Below, piece by piece: positions 1 to 13,975 of a stretch of DNA of 64,000 bases. Position 1 is the stretch's first letter. The number at the start of each line of letters is the position of its first letter. The translations under genes were made by a program, and so were the position numbers. The stretch is from Aptenodytes patagonicus. Lineage: Eukaryota; Chordata; Aves; Sphenisciformes; Spheniscidae. Location: positions 12,896,101 to 12,960,100 of the forward strand of contig NC_134950.1 of assembly GCF_965638725.1 (NCBI RefSeq), given 5' to 3'. A model generated the notes under the pieces. The model was not told the DNA's origin. It was given only the letters and a program-made list of their open reading frames with translations, and searched no databases.

Positions 1-2
1 CA

Positions 3-1358
3 AACCAAACACAGTTACAGAAGAATCAGATTCACACTGCTCAGCCTATTGCAGAAACCAAACAAGTAGCTGCCGTTCCAGCCCCTCAGCCTATCAAAAA
101 TGAATCTGCACTGATGAATCCTGACTCCTTCGGCATCCGAGCAAAAAAAACTAAGGAACAACTGGCAGAATTGAAAGTCAGCTACCTTAAAAATCAGTTT
201 CCTCAAGATTCAGAAATTGTTAGACTTATGAAAATAACGGGCCTGACTAAAGGAGAGATCAAAAAGTGGTTCAGCGATACACGCTACAATCAGAGAAACT
301 CAAAGAATAATCATGGGATTCATCTCAACAGTGATTCGTGTGCCACCATTGTTATTGATTCAAGCGATGAAATGAATGAGTCCCCAACGGGAGTTACTCC
401 GCAGAGCAAGTCATCGTGGAGCGCTTTTCCTGATTTCACCCCACAGAAATTCAAAGAGAAGACTGCTGAACAGCTGCAAGTCCTCCAAGCGAGTTTTCTT
501 AATAACCCTGTCCTTACTGATGAAGAGATGAATAGGTTAAGAGCCCAAACCAAACTGACCAGGAGAGAGATTGATGCCTGGTTTACAGAAAGAAGGAAAT
601 CAAATGTCTTAAAGGAAGAGGGAGCTGACTTGAATGAGAGCAATGCTGGCAGCTCAAAAGAAGAGGCTGGAGAAACATCTGTGGGAGATGGAGCAGCAGG
701 AGCAAAATCAGGGTGTTCCACTTCAAGCAAAATAGGCAAAAAATCACCAGAGCAGTTGCACATGCTTAAAAGTTCCTTCGTACGTACTCAGTGGCCGTCT
801 CCACAAGAATACAACAAGCTGGCAGAAGAAACTGGGCTCCCAAGATCAGAAATTGTGAGCTGGTTTGGAGATACTCGCTATGCCTGGAAAAATGGTGGAT
901 TGAAATGGTATTATTATTACCAGAGCGCCAATGCAAACAGTCTGAACGGCCAAGGCTTTGCAAGGAAGAGAGGGAGAGGAAGACCAAAAGGGAGGGGGAG
1001 AGGGAGGCCTCGGGGGAGGCCCCGGGGAAGCAAGAGGTTAAATTGCTGGGACAGAGGTGTGTCTGTCATAAAATTCAAAACTGGAACAGCAATCCTGAAG
1101 GACTACTATATGAAACACAAATTCCTAAATGAGCAAGACCTCGATGAACTGGTAGCCAAATCTCACATGGGATATGAGCAGGTCAGAGAGTGGTTTGCAG
1201 AAAGGCAAAGAAGATTAGAACTTGGAATAGAGCTGTTTGATGAGAATGAGGAGGAAGATGAAATGCTGGAAGATCAGGAAGATGAGGAAGAAACTGATGA
1301 TAGTGATACTTGGGAACCCCCCCGACATGTTAAGCGTAAACTTTCAAAATCAGATTGA
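3..1358 (+). CDS. ZHX1: ZHX1, zinc fingers and homeoboxes 1 (C-terminal 451 residues, 5' end outside window)
   Basis: Zinc-finger and homeobox transcriptional repressor that works in the nucleus as homo- or heterodimers with ZHX2/ZHX3 and binds NF-YA. The frame is open from base 3, so the window cuts into the large single coding exon. The human protein has 873 residues, so about half is present. Four homeodomains are visible in this part: residues ~43-99 (ends [13 protein letters not shown]), ~143-202 ([11 protein letters not shown]), ~243-301 ([13 protein letters not shown]) and ~356-410 ([10 protein letters not shown]), matching human HD2-HD5. Between the last two is an Arg/Gly stretch with AT-hook-like GRGRPKG and GRPRG motifs, probably a nuclear signal. 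The tail is strongly acidic and ends in [15 protein letters not shown], as in human ZHX1. The two zinc fingers and HD1 lie before the window. C8orf76 follows on the same strand. The reading frame shows no damage. Confidence 0.97.
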   Translation, partial: NQTQLQKNQIHTAQPIAETKQVAAVPAPQPIKNESALMNPDSFGIRAKKTKEQLAELKVSYLKNQFPQDSEIVRLMKITGLTKGEIKKWFSDTRYNQRNSKNNHGIHLNSDSCATIVIDSSDEMNESPTGVTPQSKSSWSAFPDFTPQKFKEKTAEQLQVLQASFLNNPVLTDEEMNRLRAQTKLTRREIDAWFTERRKSNVLKEEGADLNESNAGSSKEEAGETSVGDGAAGAKSGCSTSSKIGKKSPEQLHMLKSSFVRTQWPSPQEYNKLAEETGLPRSEIVSWFGDTRYAWKNGGLKWYYYYQSANANSLNGQGFARKRGRGRPKGRGRGRPRGRPRGSKRLNCWDRGVSVIKFKTGTAILKDYYMKHKFLNEQDLDELVAKSHMGYEQVREWFAERQRRLELGIELFDENEEEDEMLEDQEDEEETDDSDTWEPPRHVKRKLSKSD

Positions 1359-2646
1359 CATGCAGTTTGGGATTTGGGGGCCAAAAACCTATGAATTAGG
1401 TTTGATGTTATGGTGAAGAGCCAAATGATTTTTCATGGCCTTCAGTTTAGCAAGCACCTGCTTAGCATCTTCCTTCCACCTAAAAGAACCTGGGCAAGAT
1501 GCTATCTGTGCAGGCAACAACCATTTGCTTCCTTGCTACAAGAGATGGACATCCTCAGGCCTAGCCTAGGACATGGGGTTATAAATCAGATCCAATTCAG
1601 CTCCTCCTCTTCCACATTACCGATGGGAAGGTTCATGTTCATCATTCACGTGACTGCTTCTCAATCTTTAATTGCCTTACGTTGTTTAATTCCAAAAAAA
1701 CACAGATGCATTTTTTCGTTGATGTAGGAGAACATAGCCTGCTCATGAAGGAGGAAAATACAAAAACCTAAGATGTCTTTTTGCAAACATCGCTTCACCT
1801 GAAAGGTTTCAAGGCCTGGGTTTATTTCTTACGGAAAGAGTTCAAAAGAGAAGGGGAAAAGTGTTACAAAGGAATCAATGAACCTAGGGGTGAGGATTGC
1901 TTGGTTTAAGAAAATGAGGTGATAATTGGCACCTTTTGTGTATCTTCAGAGTGTTTTGGGTTTACAGAACTTGTGCTGAAATGTTCCTTGTTGATAATTA
2001 TGAGCTAACTGAACGAGTCTAATGCTAGAAGATGCTTTTCGTTACATTTAATCAGTGTATCCTACATAAATTTAATTTAAATGCCTGACGGACTTGATGC
2101 AGTTGATAGTAACATTCGTTTTTAGCTTGTGCATTCTTTCCTTTGTTGGAAATAGTAAGACAAAGGATGTGTATTTCTAGCTAAAAGAATAATTTCTTGA
2201 AATCTTACACTGAATTTTAAGGTAAACGTGATGCAGAAACTGCCTAGAAGTCATTCAGAGTTGCTTAGGGGTTTGTGAGAATACACAGATACAGAGACGA
2301 AAAGCGTCTTCAGGTGCTAGTAAGAAAGGTTTCCAAGTAAGTTGTGGCAATGACATGATGTTTAATTCTCAGACAAAAAATGAAGTTATATGGCTTTTTG
2401 ATGCTTAGGAATGATAAACATGCTAGTGTTTAATTGTTCTTCAGCGATAGCCCAGTTGAATCATTTGTGTGCAAGTTTAACTTAAATTCATCCTAATGGA
2501 TTGAGCTCGCCACTATGCTAATTGTTCTTAGGGCTGCTGGGTGAACGCACTTATTTTTGGAGGTGGTTTGATCTATGTGAACTGAACTCCAGAAATAGTT
2601 TAATCTGACATGAAACATCTACATCTTGAATAAGTGTCTCTAAAAC

Positions 2647-2662
2647 GGGGGGGGGGGGGGGG
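2647..2662 (+). repeat. G16 homopolymer run
   Basis: Sixteen consecutive G residues in the ZHX1 3' flank. Such a run could form a quadruplex and its length is prone to sequencing error. Confidence 0.9.
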
Positions 2663-5600
2663 CGCATTTAAGACATTGAAATCATAGTAGAGTTAGAATT
2701 ACCAACTTCAAAACAACGGGCCAAATTCACAGAAGTTAGTTTAGGCAGATGTCTGGCATCCTAGGGAACTGGTACTCCGAGGAAGAGTAGTTTGTGTTCT
2801 TGTTACTGTCAGTCTGCATTTTTTAGGGATAAGTTACTTTATATTTAGAGGTCAGAAGATTATGATGAATTGGTGCTGCTGTCGCCAGCGTTGTCTGCTT
2901 TTACATTGGCACTAACAGAAAGGATACTAGCAATCTCCTTTTGCACATCTGTCAGCATCTTCTCTTTAGGCTTCTGCATCTGATGACCAATGAGAGATGG
3001 ATTAGTGTAGAGAAAATGTGTCCTAATGTTTCCACATTTCCAAGAACCTAATCTGGAATTACTCTTTCTTCCTCACTGTGATAACTGTCAAAAGACCAAG
3101 AAAGTCCTTTTAGTCATGATTTTCTGAAGCAGAGGAGTCCCTGTTAGATCTGTTTTTCATACCTGATTGTGGGTGAAACCCAGGTCAAAGCAAGAAAGGG
3201 AATAACGTCTGACAAAAGAAATATTGTTAACTCACCTTCCTCTCTGGACACTTGTAGCTGCTCTTCTGCTCCCAGATTGAACAGGCTGCCTGAGTTGCAG
3301 GAGGATGTTCTCTGTGAAAGCCATTCACCAGGGTGAGCTCTTCTGATTATTTGAGATTGCTGGAAAGAAAAAGGCAATGGCTTTTGGTGTGTGACACAAA
3401 TTTGATGATGAAACTATTTCCTGGCTTCTAAGACTCAAATTGGTGGGGCACAAAGTGGCCAGCGGTGCTAGAGAGGACTAGCCAAGAATCCCTCAGTTGA
3501 ACTTTGGGGTGGGGGAGAAGCAAAACCGTGTTGTCAGCATATTTCGTTGGAGCGCTTATGACTCTGGATGTGAGGTGGTGTAAGAGAGATCAGGATCTGG
3601 CCTTCTCAGCATTGACTGCTGCATGGTTGGGAGGTATTCTTGTTTGGCTGGTAATGGTATGGATGAGGCTGTTGTAGATGCCAGCAGATACAAGAAAGAC
3701 TCGCGTTAGCTTCAAGCTCCACTGGGAACACAGGGTCAAAAATCAGGGCTTGCTGAGTGGGAAAGGACAAAGCTAGTAGGGAGAGAGATGCTATTTTTAA
3801 GTTTCCAAAAATATTGAAGCAAATCCTTAAAATCCTTGGGAATATGCCTCTAGCAAGCAAAATCTGGAGTTGCCTTAATCCTTAAGGTTGACCCAGAATT
3901 AATTTTCTTTCAAAAAAAAAAAAAAAACCCACCCAAGCAACCTGTCCAAATAAACAACTCCATTTTTTTGTCAGCAGAGACTGCATTTAGGTTAGCATTA
4001 AATCTGACCTTCTTTAAAAGATGGGAAAAAATACAGATCCAACTTAATTATATGATTAAACTGGGAAATTTTCCATTTTGGCAGTGTTCTGTTAAATAAG
4101 ACTCAGCTACAATAGTAGGCCTTAAGCACCTCTGGTGTGAAGAACACAGGAAGAGGAAATACATTGTTTATCAGACTAAATATATTTGGATTGGACGTCG
4201 TCTTTCAGTAAACTGGTCAGAGATGGTGGCTGATGTATACTGGGCCAGATTCTCAGTTGCTGTATTACAGTTCTATGTATTCCAGTGGTTATAATAGTAT
4301 TTACAGCCCATTGAGGAACATCATCTCTTTGCAGAATATAAAATTTAAATTAAACTATGTGCTGTGGGTCAGCTAATGGGAGATGCAGAGTACCCACATT
4401 TCCTTTGGGCTACATGCACATTGCAAGCCTTTCAGTTGTGCCAAGGGTGAGAAAAGTCTGGGTGGGTTCAGCCTGAGGACAGCAATTGTATGCATTCGCT
4501 ATTGCTCATAGTCTGTCCGTTATTTCTGTTTGAACAAACAGAGTCCATTAATTACCAGTTTATTTCATGTTTACAGCATGTGTATATTTGCACTGCATAC
4601 TGGGAGAGAGGGAGACTCCTTCCAGAGGCCTCCCGCATCAGGACTGACAGGAGAAGCATTGGAAAGAGCTGTCAGCATGCTGGTCTGTTTTATCTGTGAA
4701 TTGTGGTCATGGCTGGTGGGAACTCAAAGCTACTGGTAACAGCGGTTTAGCCTAGATTCATCTCCTCTAACCTTAGGCTGCTGTGCTCCTTACCTAGGTG
4801 CCCAAGGCACACTATATAGTCACCTGAGAGAAACAGAAATTGCCTGGCAGGTGGAGAGGATACGGCGCCTTCTCATTTTACCAGTTACATACAGGAAACT
4901 TCCTGAACCGCAGCAAGTGTCTTAATTTATGATTAATCTGAGCATCGCTGTGCTCATCAGCAGTGTGCCCCTGCAGCCTGGCTCCCTCTTGTAGCTTACA
5001 CACACCTTCAAGGTGCTTTGGAAGCCACTTGGACTGAGCTACGTTGACAGTGGGGAGGGAAAGGGCAAGAAAGTATGTCTACCCTGGGGTGAGTGTCCAT
5101 GTGGGGTTTTGTTGTTTTCCCTGCTTGGTGAATAACTGTGTGTAGATGAGCTTGTGGTACGTTTTCTGTATTTCCGTGGAGCATCACCTCTTAGGTTTGA
5201 GCCAGTTATGAGCCAGGCTTCAGTGATTGTCATTGACAGGGAGATGAAGAAACTCTTCGATCTTGCTCAGATCTTACCTTTAGGTAGCTGGTTTGTTCTC
5301 AGTCTTTGTTGGGAGCATTGTTTCAGAATTCAGCTGTGAGCATCAGTTCCTTTAGAGCTAAGGTAGAGCTTTCTTCTTCATCTGCTGTTTCTGCCAGGAG
5401 TACCTGATCTGATGAAACTGTCTCTGGAATTCAGCTAAAGAGAGAATAAAGATAATCCTGTGCCAGAATGGAGAGGGAGAAGGGCTAAAAGAAAGCAAGC
5501 AGTGTCACAACCGGGTGAGGCATCCAGCATCACTGTATCGTGCTGCTTCATGGCATGTTTTGCTCTTGCTTCTGAGTACAATGAAAGAGCACGGTTCCAT

Positions 5601-8600
5601 CTTAAACAGTGCCATCTTCCCAGTATCAACCTCTTAATGACCCCAAGGTTAGTGTTTGTTGTGGAAAGAAAGTCAGACCTGTTCCTCCCTGGAGGTTTGA
5701 ATGAACTAACAGAGTGCTGGCTTGTAAGAAGTAGAAAGAAGGGAAAATACAGAAGCTTGAAGGCTCTTGACTTTTGCTTGCCCTGCAGAACTCACTTACC
5801 TAGAAGTTGATAAGCAAAACAAGTTTTACTCTTGCTGTTCTGGTAGAACAAGTGAAGTATTGCAATCACTCATTTTTAGCACATAGAAATCTCTGCTTTG
5901 TTTTGAAAGCAAAGGAGAGGAAAGATATCTAGTACCTCATGATCAGAATTTAGTGGATTATCTCTAATACACTATAGTAAATGAGGCCATTCCCTTTTTT
6001 AACCTTGTCCAGTACCATTTTAAAAACTGCTTTTTCGTGACATCATATGCAATGTGGTGTCTGGCTGTAACTTTAATTATTGGGAAGGAAACTCTTACAA
6101 TGTCCACATATGACACGAAATAATTTTTCTAATGCATGATTTGCTCACTTTGGGCAAAAGCCTATTTTCTTCCTGCTCACCAAGGAACTCTTGAGGCAGG
6201 CAGATGCACTCCCTTCTCCTCTACAGAGCAGAGAAAGCATTTCTGGAGCCCATACAAAGTGATTCATGGCCTTATGCAGTCCCTGTAGGCCAGAAAGCCC
6301 AAAGATGCAGACACTCTCTTCCTCCTCCGTTTTCCTCTGAAATGGGAGCGCAGCAGTAACTCTGACAACTAGTCTCTGGCTGCTGAGTAACCAAGCTGTA
6401 GTTTAAGGTGGGGAGCATTTTCCCTTTTGCACTTAGCGGAGTACTGTGTATTCAGGCTGGATGTCAGTATTTGCTTCTGTAAATGTGACAGTATCGATTT
6501 GCATCCTCCACCCGAGTCCTGTATCTGTCTATATTCATATCTCCCAAGGAGAGAAGATAATCTGTAAGCTTCTGTAATATTAAATATCCCTGCCCTAACC
6601 TGAATGCACAAAAATAGAGTGCAATGAAATATAGCTACTTTCTTTGATTTAATTTATTTTTTCTTGGAAAATAATTTTGCCTACATTCAGTAGTAATGAA
6701 AAGATAGTATCAATGATCAGAGAGCAGTAAAACTTTTGAGAGTTGTTCATAATGCCTGGGATGATTGTGTAAATTAGAGACGGGAAGGGCTAGTAGAGGG
6801 CTCGGTTCCCTGCACTGAACAGTGCTGGGTTACACCTGCATTCTCCATCAAGCTTGTGATATCCTAGGATAAGTAGATTTACCAAGTAGCATGACACAAA
6901 CTCATCGGGTCAAGTTACTGGGGGTTTGGTGATGTATTAAAATTCTGTAGGAAAAGATTTTAAAATGAAAGTTGTAACAGAAAGTGAAAAATCCCCTCAA
7001 TAGCTACTTATACACACTCAATAAGCTCAGATTTCTGTATAGTTTTCACCCTTTTAAAAAGGGAGATTTTGAAGCACAGGTGGGTTACAGCCAATATTTT
7101 CAAGTTTAATGGTCTGAGCTTTTGGGGGTTTTTCTCCTTCTGTGGTGAAGAGCATCTGCACTTTTTCAGTGGATAGTCATTGCAGAACTGACTTACACAA
7201 CATTGTGAAATGTAGAGTGGTAACTGAGGATCCATCCCATAGCACTTCTCATGAATTAAGGTGGGATTCGTCTGATTGTGTGTTGATGTCTGCATTTGAG
7301 CAGGACACCATAGCTAGTCAGTACACCTAATGAATGCAAGCCTGTTCATCCTGTATGCCTGGAGCTGGTCAGATGAACTGCACCCTAAACTCCACTGACT
7401 GTTACACGTGGCTTGCAGGCAGACACTGACGCTACAGACATTTGAAATTAGGTGAGAAGGATCTTCGCCTGGGAGCGTGCTGGCTGGACTGCAGCACTGA
7501 TCTTTGTGTTGTGGTTAGCAATGGTACTGACCTCTGCTTCTGACTTGACACTTGTTGGGAAGTGTGAGGCCTTTTTTTTTTTTTTTTTTTTTTTGCTTTT
7601 TTGCTTTTATTCTAGAGCAGGTAGCACTACAGTGGTGGATAAAATAACTTATCCTTGGTTATAATACTGTGGCATAAAAATAATTTGGGGTTTCTCAAGT
7701 ATTTTAGAGATAAGGTTACTATATGAATATTGGACTGTGCATAACTTAGAATGTGTTAAGACACATAATATTTGTGTCCCAGTTGATGAAAGTATTTCCT
7801 TATGCTTATTCAATACTAGATACCTATCATGAAACTTTCCCTAAAGAATCCGCTAGAATGACAGAAGATTCAAGTCTTCATCTGTGATAGGAAACAATCA
7901 ACCACAAGAGCTCCATTATGATTTCGAAATGTTCCCCCCGCCTCCAGTTCCAGCTTACAAAAGTGTTTCCAATTTTGCATAGTTGGCTATCTGCATGTAT
8001 GCTTACAGTCTGTACAGAAATGCACTAAAATGAGTTGCCCTACCTGGGAAGGCTTTATATTGTATAGAAAATGTGGCACTAGGTACTGCTCTTCATGTGC
8101 ACAGGAGAGTTAACAGGTGTCGATCTCGTTTACAGAAATGATGGCGCTTTGCAATTTTCTATAATATATTGCAATATATTTAAATGTCCTGTTTGACATG
8201 TGAAATGAAATTAAGTTAATGCATTGTTACGTATTTGAAGTATGAGGAAGACGATTCACTAACGACCAGCAAGGTTTTTAGAAGGTGTCTGGTATGTAGC
8301 CGTCTGTGTGATCTGTCTGGTGTATGTGATGTTAAAGGAAGCAACAATACAGTCACTGTTTAGAATGAAGAGTTTCTATTGAATGATGCAATAGCTTACA
8401 GTGTCTTTCCTTTGTAGCTGCCCAATGTGGTGAAGGGGAAGCAATTCTTGAAAAAGTTCAAGATAACTGGTTAACTGTGAATGGGCCTAATCTTTCGTGA
8501 AACCAAGAAAATTTTTGGACACACACAGGACTTGAATACTCAAAAGGATTGGAACTTAGTGTTGTGCCAAAGTTAAACTACTGCAGTTGGCAGAAGTTCT

Positions 8601-8620
8601 GCACTGTAAATAGAAGACTG

Positions 8621-8633
8621 ATTAAAAGACAGC

Positions 8634-8667
<34 letters not shown>
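8621..8667 (+). repeat. ATTAAA followed by A30 run, possible retroposed 3' end
   Basis: An ATTAAA hexamer at 8621-8626 is followed 11 bases later by thirty consecutive A residues (8638-8667). Hexamer, short spacer and pure A tail is the layout of a reverse-transcribed polyadenylated RNA. The bases before it (about 8415-8620) match no gene I recognise and have no long open frame. It could also be a plain A-run inside a long ZHX1 3' UTR. Confidence 0.4.
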
Positions 8668-8670
<3 letters not shown>

Positions 8671-11600
8671 AATACAGTACGTTTTTATTCTGATACACGA
8701 TGGAAACATTCTGTTTTAGACCTTTTTTAAAGAGGCTTAAGTGACCACTAGATTTTGTCCTCTTATATTTTGTTTGGCCTAATACTCTATGTTCTAGTAA
8801 GATGGGCTTTATTGCCTGTGTTCTTTGATATGTGATTAAGCTTATAGCTTTGAGTGACCAAACATTTTACAGAGTAAAAGTTCTTAGAAACGGTATAACG
8901 TAACTGATATTTCTGTGTCTTATTTATCAGGCTCTGCACAAACTTGGAAAGTTGTGCTGGACTTGTACAACTCATATATGGGAACGCAGCATACTTCTGG
9001 ATATTACAAACCTAAGCCTTTGTGGCAGTATGGATCTTGTCTTTGGATTTATTTTTGTTATTTTTTTGAGGCAAAGAGACGAATGGATGCTGCTGTAAAA
9101 TATTTGTAATATTGCCATTATTGCTTTCTGTAGCAATTACTGCTTTTGCTTCAACAGATAAAGAAAATAAATCAGAGAGAGAAAAATCCTAAAAGACGCT
9201 GGTAGAAGAAAGGATCATGTGGGAACTTCTGAAAATAAACTTTGTACCAAAAATTTGAAAACAGAAATAATGGAATAAATGTCTCCTTACTGAGTGTGTG
9301 TGGTTTTAAGAGGTGGTGTGGAAACCAGGAGCCGTGTCTGTATGAAACAGATCTTCTCAAATGTCTTTTTTCCTGTTACACAAAACTGAATTTCACCAAT
9401 TCCTCAGATGCATTGAATTTGGAGAACTGGCTTGGCTGAACAGCAGCGTGAGGTCAGCTTCACGTGCGAGTCAGTGCAGCTGCTTGTTGCTGAACTGTTC
9501 CGCTGTGTCAGCAGGCCAGGGACGTTCACGTGATTTTTCTCATTAAGGCAGATGCTCTTTATTACCGCATTTAAAATATTTGGGGTGGGAGGACTAGGGG
9601 GGAGTAGGAACCACCTCCCTGCTGAAGTCCCTGTCAGTTGGACATCACGCTTTGTTGGCTGCTTTAAACATGTGCCTTTTCCTCAGAGAAGGGTCTGAGG
9701 TGAGCACTTTCTGTTGAGCTCTGTGTCTTTCTGGCGAGCCTGACTTGCCGTCACTCACAGAAGCTCCCGGCTAGAGGCAGTGCCGCTGTCTTGCATCGGT
9801 GTGACTCATCACACCCGTCTGCTTCAGCTGTTGTGCTGCAACCGGAGGGGGTCGAGACCCGGTCTTCCCTGCAGGACTCTGCATCGTGCATACAGACCTA
9901 TTCCCACCCGAGAAAAAGATGTTTAAGGCAATAGAATCATTCCTGTGCTGTAGCTTAGGTCAGTTCTGAAAAATTACATCCCTAGCTGAAGTAGTGACCT
10001 ACGCACAGGCCTGGAGATGAGCACTAGTACGGCTTGGTGTTTGGCCAAATAGTTTTACTCGGTTCGGTGAAAAAAAAAAAGAATGCTTATTCAAGAATCC
10101 GTCAGCTAATGAGGGAGTTATGAAAAGCCCTGGATTATGCATGCAGTCACCTTTTTTTAAACAGTTACCTTTTTTGTTTATAGTGTTAGCAGCAATTCCA
10201 AAATGCTGCAATTCAGTCGATATTTTCACAAGAGACCAGCTGGCCTTGTGGGTTGTTTCCCCTCTTCCCAGCCTCATCTTTCTAGCCCCTTCCATCTTCC
10301 ATTTGTTTTCATAACAATACTGTCAACTACTATTTTTAAGAATTTAACATACCGAGCCACTTTGTGCACTGCCTTATTTTCCCTTTTATGCCAGAAAGTC
10401 CCCTCTAGAACGATGTTAAATTGCTCCCTGTGGGTTTGGCATTGCTTTGAAATACTGCTGGTGGTGGTCTTCAGTCTGTTGGATGGTGATGTCTAACATT
10501 TTCGGTTGTTAAATGACTTGCTGCACTTCAAATACTGTAAAATGAAACATTTGAATATATTTATATTTCTACTGCTATAATGTTGAACTGTTAGCATTGT
10601 GACTAATTCCTCTCCCATGTGTGTTTCTTTACAGGCTCAGTGCTGAGCTGATGTTCATTACCTTAAAATATTTATTTGGTAGAAGAAAGAAAAGACAGAA
10701 AAAGGGAATGAAAGTGTGTGTTGCACCTAGTTGATTTGTGTCTTTGGGTGAAAATAAAGGTTAGTGTTGGCAGTAATTCTCCTCTTAGTGATTTTCAGTT
10801 TTCCTAAATGAAAGCCAAATAGGAAAAAACGTAATTGCAGTGAAGCCTGTCTTAAGGGACTAACATGGGAAGAAGGCCCACAGAATAGCCTCTAATAATG
10901 ACGTGTGCTGAACCAAAGAAGATGGTACAAATAATATTGCAATTGTAACTGCTCTCAATCCTGCAGTTTCTTTCCAGCAGCTGGCCAGAGCCTCCAGGTA
11001 AAGTCCAGCTGCAAGGATTTCTGTGCAAACATCGTACCTGGCACCCACAAAGTGCAGAAACAGAGGCCCGCAGAAGCCCTGTGATGGAAGCGGCTCATAA
11101 TTTTTTCTTAGTGACACCACAAAGTTAAAAACCGCATCGCTGATGTATGTTTTATGGTGTTCTTTGCTCTAAATTCATTTCACTTGCAGTGATTTGGGGA
11201 AGGGAGCAATTGTGGGCAAAGTCCATTCTTGATTTCTGCATTTTGTTTGCACTTGTTATTGAGCAGTACTTTCCTTCTGCTTCGCCTCATGTTTTCTCCG
11301 AGCACTGATACTTCTACAAGGCAAATACGAAGCCATAGAAGCTAAATTTAATAGCAGTTTCCACTGGTCCTTTCCAGCAGTACAAAAGCTGCATGGGAAA
11401 CAAGGCGCTGGAGAATCAACAAACAGTTTGGTTGTTTCCCTTGTGGAGGCAGCCTCCCCTGACAGCCTCCATGTGGAAAAGGAGAGCAGGACTGGAAAAG
11501 CCCGTAAGTTACGAGGGTCACTCAAGGGCAGTCCTGAAGCCATGGGTATATTTCTTCAACGTAGCATATTTTTTCCTAATTCTTTAGATTGGTATTTTTG

Positions 11601-13364
11601 TTCCTGCAAGACAGCAATATTGTAGGAAGTCGGCTCAGTTTAATGGATGTTATTACAATAGAGATCTACAGCAGCCAAGGCTGCTTAAGTGGTGTCCTAG
11701 AGGAGTTGTCACCAGTGTTACTTAGTCCTGCCTAGTCCTGAAAACTTTGCAGTAGTGAAGTTTTAACCTAGAGAGGTAATGGATCTGCTGTGGTCTCCAC
11801 AGCCTGGTTTCATCACGAGTCAGCAATTAAGCAACAAGTGTAACTGTGGCCAGGGGAAGTTAATGAGTTTTCAGAGACAAACTGATAAAACTGAAAAAAG
11901 GGCATAGAAGGAGGCATGCAAACTTCACCGCGCCCGACAGTGAGTCTGTTGGGTTTTTTCCAGTTAGAGCAGTAGATCTGAGGTGCCGCCCTTTACGATG
12001 GCTTCTGCATCAAGCTTGTATCGACAGACCATCAGGCTACAGCCTCGGTGCTTGTACTACACGGCTGAGTGAAGCAGTTCAGACACGTGATTTGCATCAG
12101 TACTGGAAATGTGCAGGCTTGCATGGGAAGATCACTGCTTTAGGATTCTCCCTGGCACCTGATCGCCTTCTTTCTTTCCAGAAAGCTTTTTTCCTCTTCT
12201 CTTTTCAACAGCATTCTGGTCAAACCCAAGAGCGTGCTGATTCTGTTCATCGTTTATCTTACTAGACAGAAAATAGTTGCAAAACCCATTAATAGCTGAA
12301 CACATCTGTGCGTAGTGCACCCTTTTGGCAATAACGACTTTATTGGCTTTTGTGAGGCCTGAGGAGGAAGGATTATGGCCTAGTTAATATGGCTTGCCAG
12401 GGGTTTGAAAGGTTGCGCTGTCTTAAGGTAGAACAGGCAAATGAACCATCTTTTGGGGGATGTGTCCTCTCCTGTCTTTCCTAAGGACCCCTAAAAAGCT
12501 TTTTGCTTCTGTTGACAACAAACAATTCTTACTCTTTGATTTCTATGATGCGTGACCCTTCGCCTCCCCACTCATTTTTGTTGGATCTTACTAGAACTGT
12601 TGGGTGGCTTGATAATTTACAAAGAAGGTGGACTCCATGGTTTTACTCTTCTGAGAGATGAGAAAGCAGGAGATTCCCTGCCTGCTGGACTCGGTGTCTG
12701 GGTGGAGCAGTGCTGCTGCTCTGGCTGTCTCCACCTCCCCAGTCACCTCTGCCTGCCTGGTTTCTTGCCCGATGCTGCTGTTCTGCTCAGCTGCTGTCCT
12801 CTGCCCTCTCATGTTAATACTGCCCTGGTTTCAATTTACTCTCCTCCTTCCATAGTGCACGAGGGTGCCGGAGCACTTTTCCACTTTAGGAGTAAGGAGC
12901 CATTTTAGTTCCTGCATTTGCCTTTGCTCAGTCCTGGTTTTACCTGCCTCAAGGACAGATCTGGATTTAGCAAATGCAGCTTCCTCGTGGTCACAGTTGG
13001 CTGAACTGGTTTCTCGGCTAGCTTGAGATGGATGGAGGTTCATCTCAATTCTACCAGCACTTCTTTAAAGACGTACTGAGTTTGAGACAAGTATTCTTTT
13101 CATGAAATTTGGGTCAGTGGCTTCTGGGAGGTTTGGCTCAGGGGGGTCGGTCTTTTGCCGCACTCAGTGTGACGACTTACTATTCAAGGAGGATTGCTCT
13201 TGAGCTCTGCAGTTGCATCTCAAACCATTGTAGTAAGATTTGCTAGAGCTCATCTGAGCTCATCAGAGCTTTAACTGCAGTTTTGTTTGCAGTTTGTGGT
13301 AGTGATAACCTCTGTATGCCCCTAGCCATGAAATGTTGTTATTTGTATTAACCTCCCGTGTTAG

Positions 13365-13470
13365 TCATGGACAATATCCCCTTATGTGTGACACCATGCA
13401 AAAAGGACAAAAGATGGTCTCTGCTGTACAGAACTTGTAATCTAAATAAAAGGCAAGAGACAGAGACAAT
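13365..13470 (+). repeat. Ancient interspersed repeat remnant (type uncertain)
   Basis: The stretch reading CTGTACAGAACTTGTAATCT, followed by an AAATA and AGACAGAGACAA run, resembles a motif scattered through amniote genomes in old SINE/LINE copies (CCAAAGAGCTTACAATCTAA-like). It is a recalled pattern, heavily diverged, and not assigned to a family. Confidence 0.3.
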
Positions 13471-13894
13471 GTCAGCAAATAAAGAGCTGCTCCTCTTCTT
13501 TTCATGAATGTGTTCAGAGAAGAGCCTATTTATGACTGTCAAAAAAGAAAACTAATCTTCCCTCAAGGTATGAATATTTCACAATGTCTGGAAGAATCTA
13601 CTTAATGATTCAGGAGCCACCCATCCTTTGAGGAATGCTGCCTGTGGGCCTTACTGCCCTCTTCATTGCAGGCAACTCTCTTGCTTTGAGGAGGGAACTA
13701 GTCTTTCTTTTGCTTTCTTCCAAGGGCAGCTCCTTTCCAGCATATTTTAATAAAGCTATAAACGATGTGAGAGCTGCATTATTCCTTAGCCGACGTGTGT
13801 GGGTAGTGCCCACCAAGATACGGCCCTAGTTGCCAACTGAGGTTTCTTGTTTCTACTGTGTGTGCTTGATGGTCTCTGAAACCTTTGTGGTGTG

Positions 13895-13975
13895 CATTCT
13901 CCTGGCACAAGAGTGGCTGGGCTGTGGCGAGGATCCATGGAGGCTATCACAATACAAATAATAACTTCAGTAATT
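13895..13975 (+). repeat. Probable ancient CR1-type LINE 3' end
   Basis: The segment ending CACAATACAAATAATAA resembles the terminal bases of old amniote CR1 copies, where a 'cctgg...gcacaatggg...gctaccacaatacaaataataa' pattern precedes the tail. It is strongly diverged and assigned by pattern memory only. Confidence 0.4.
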
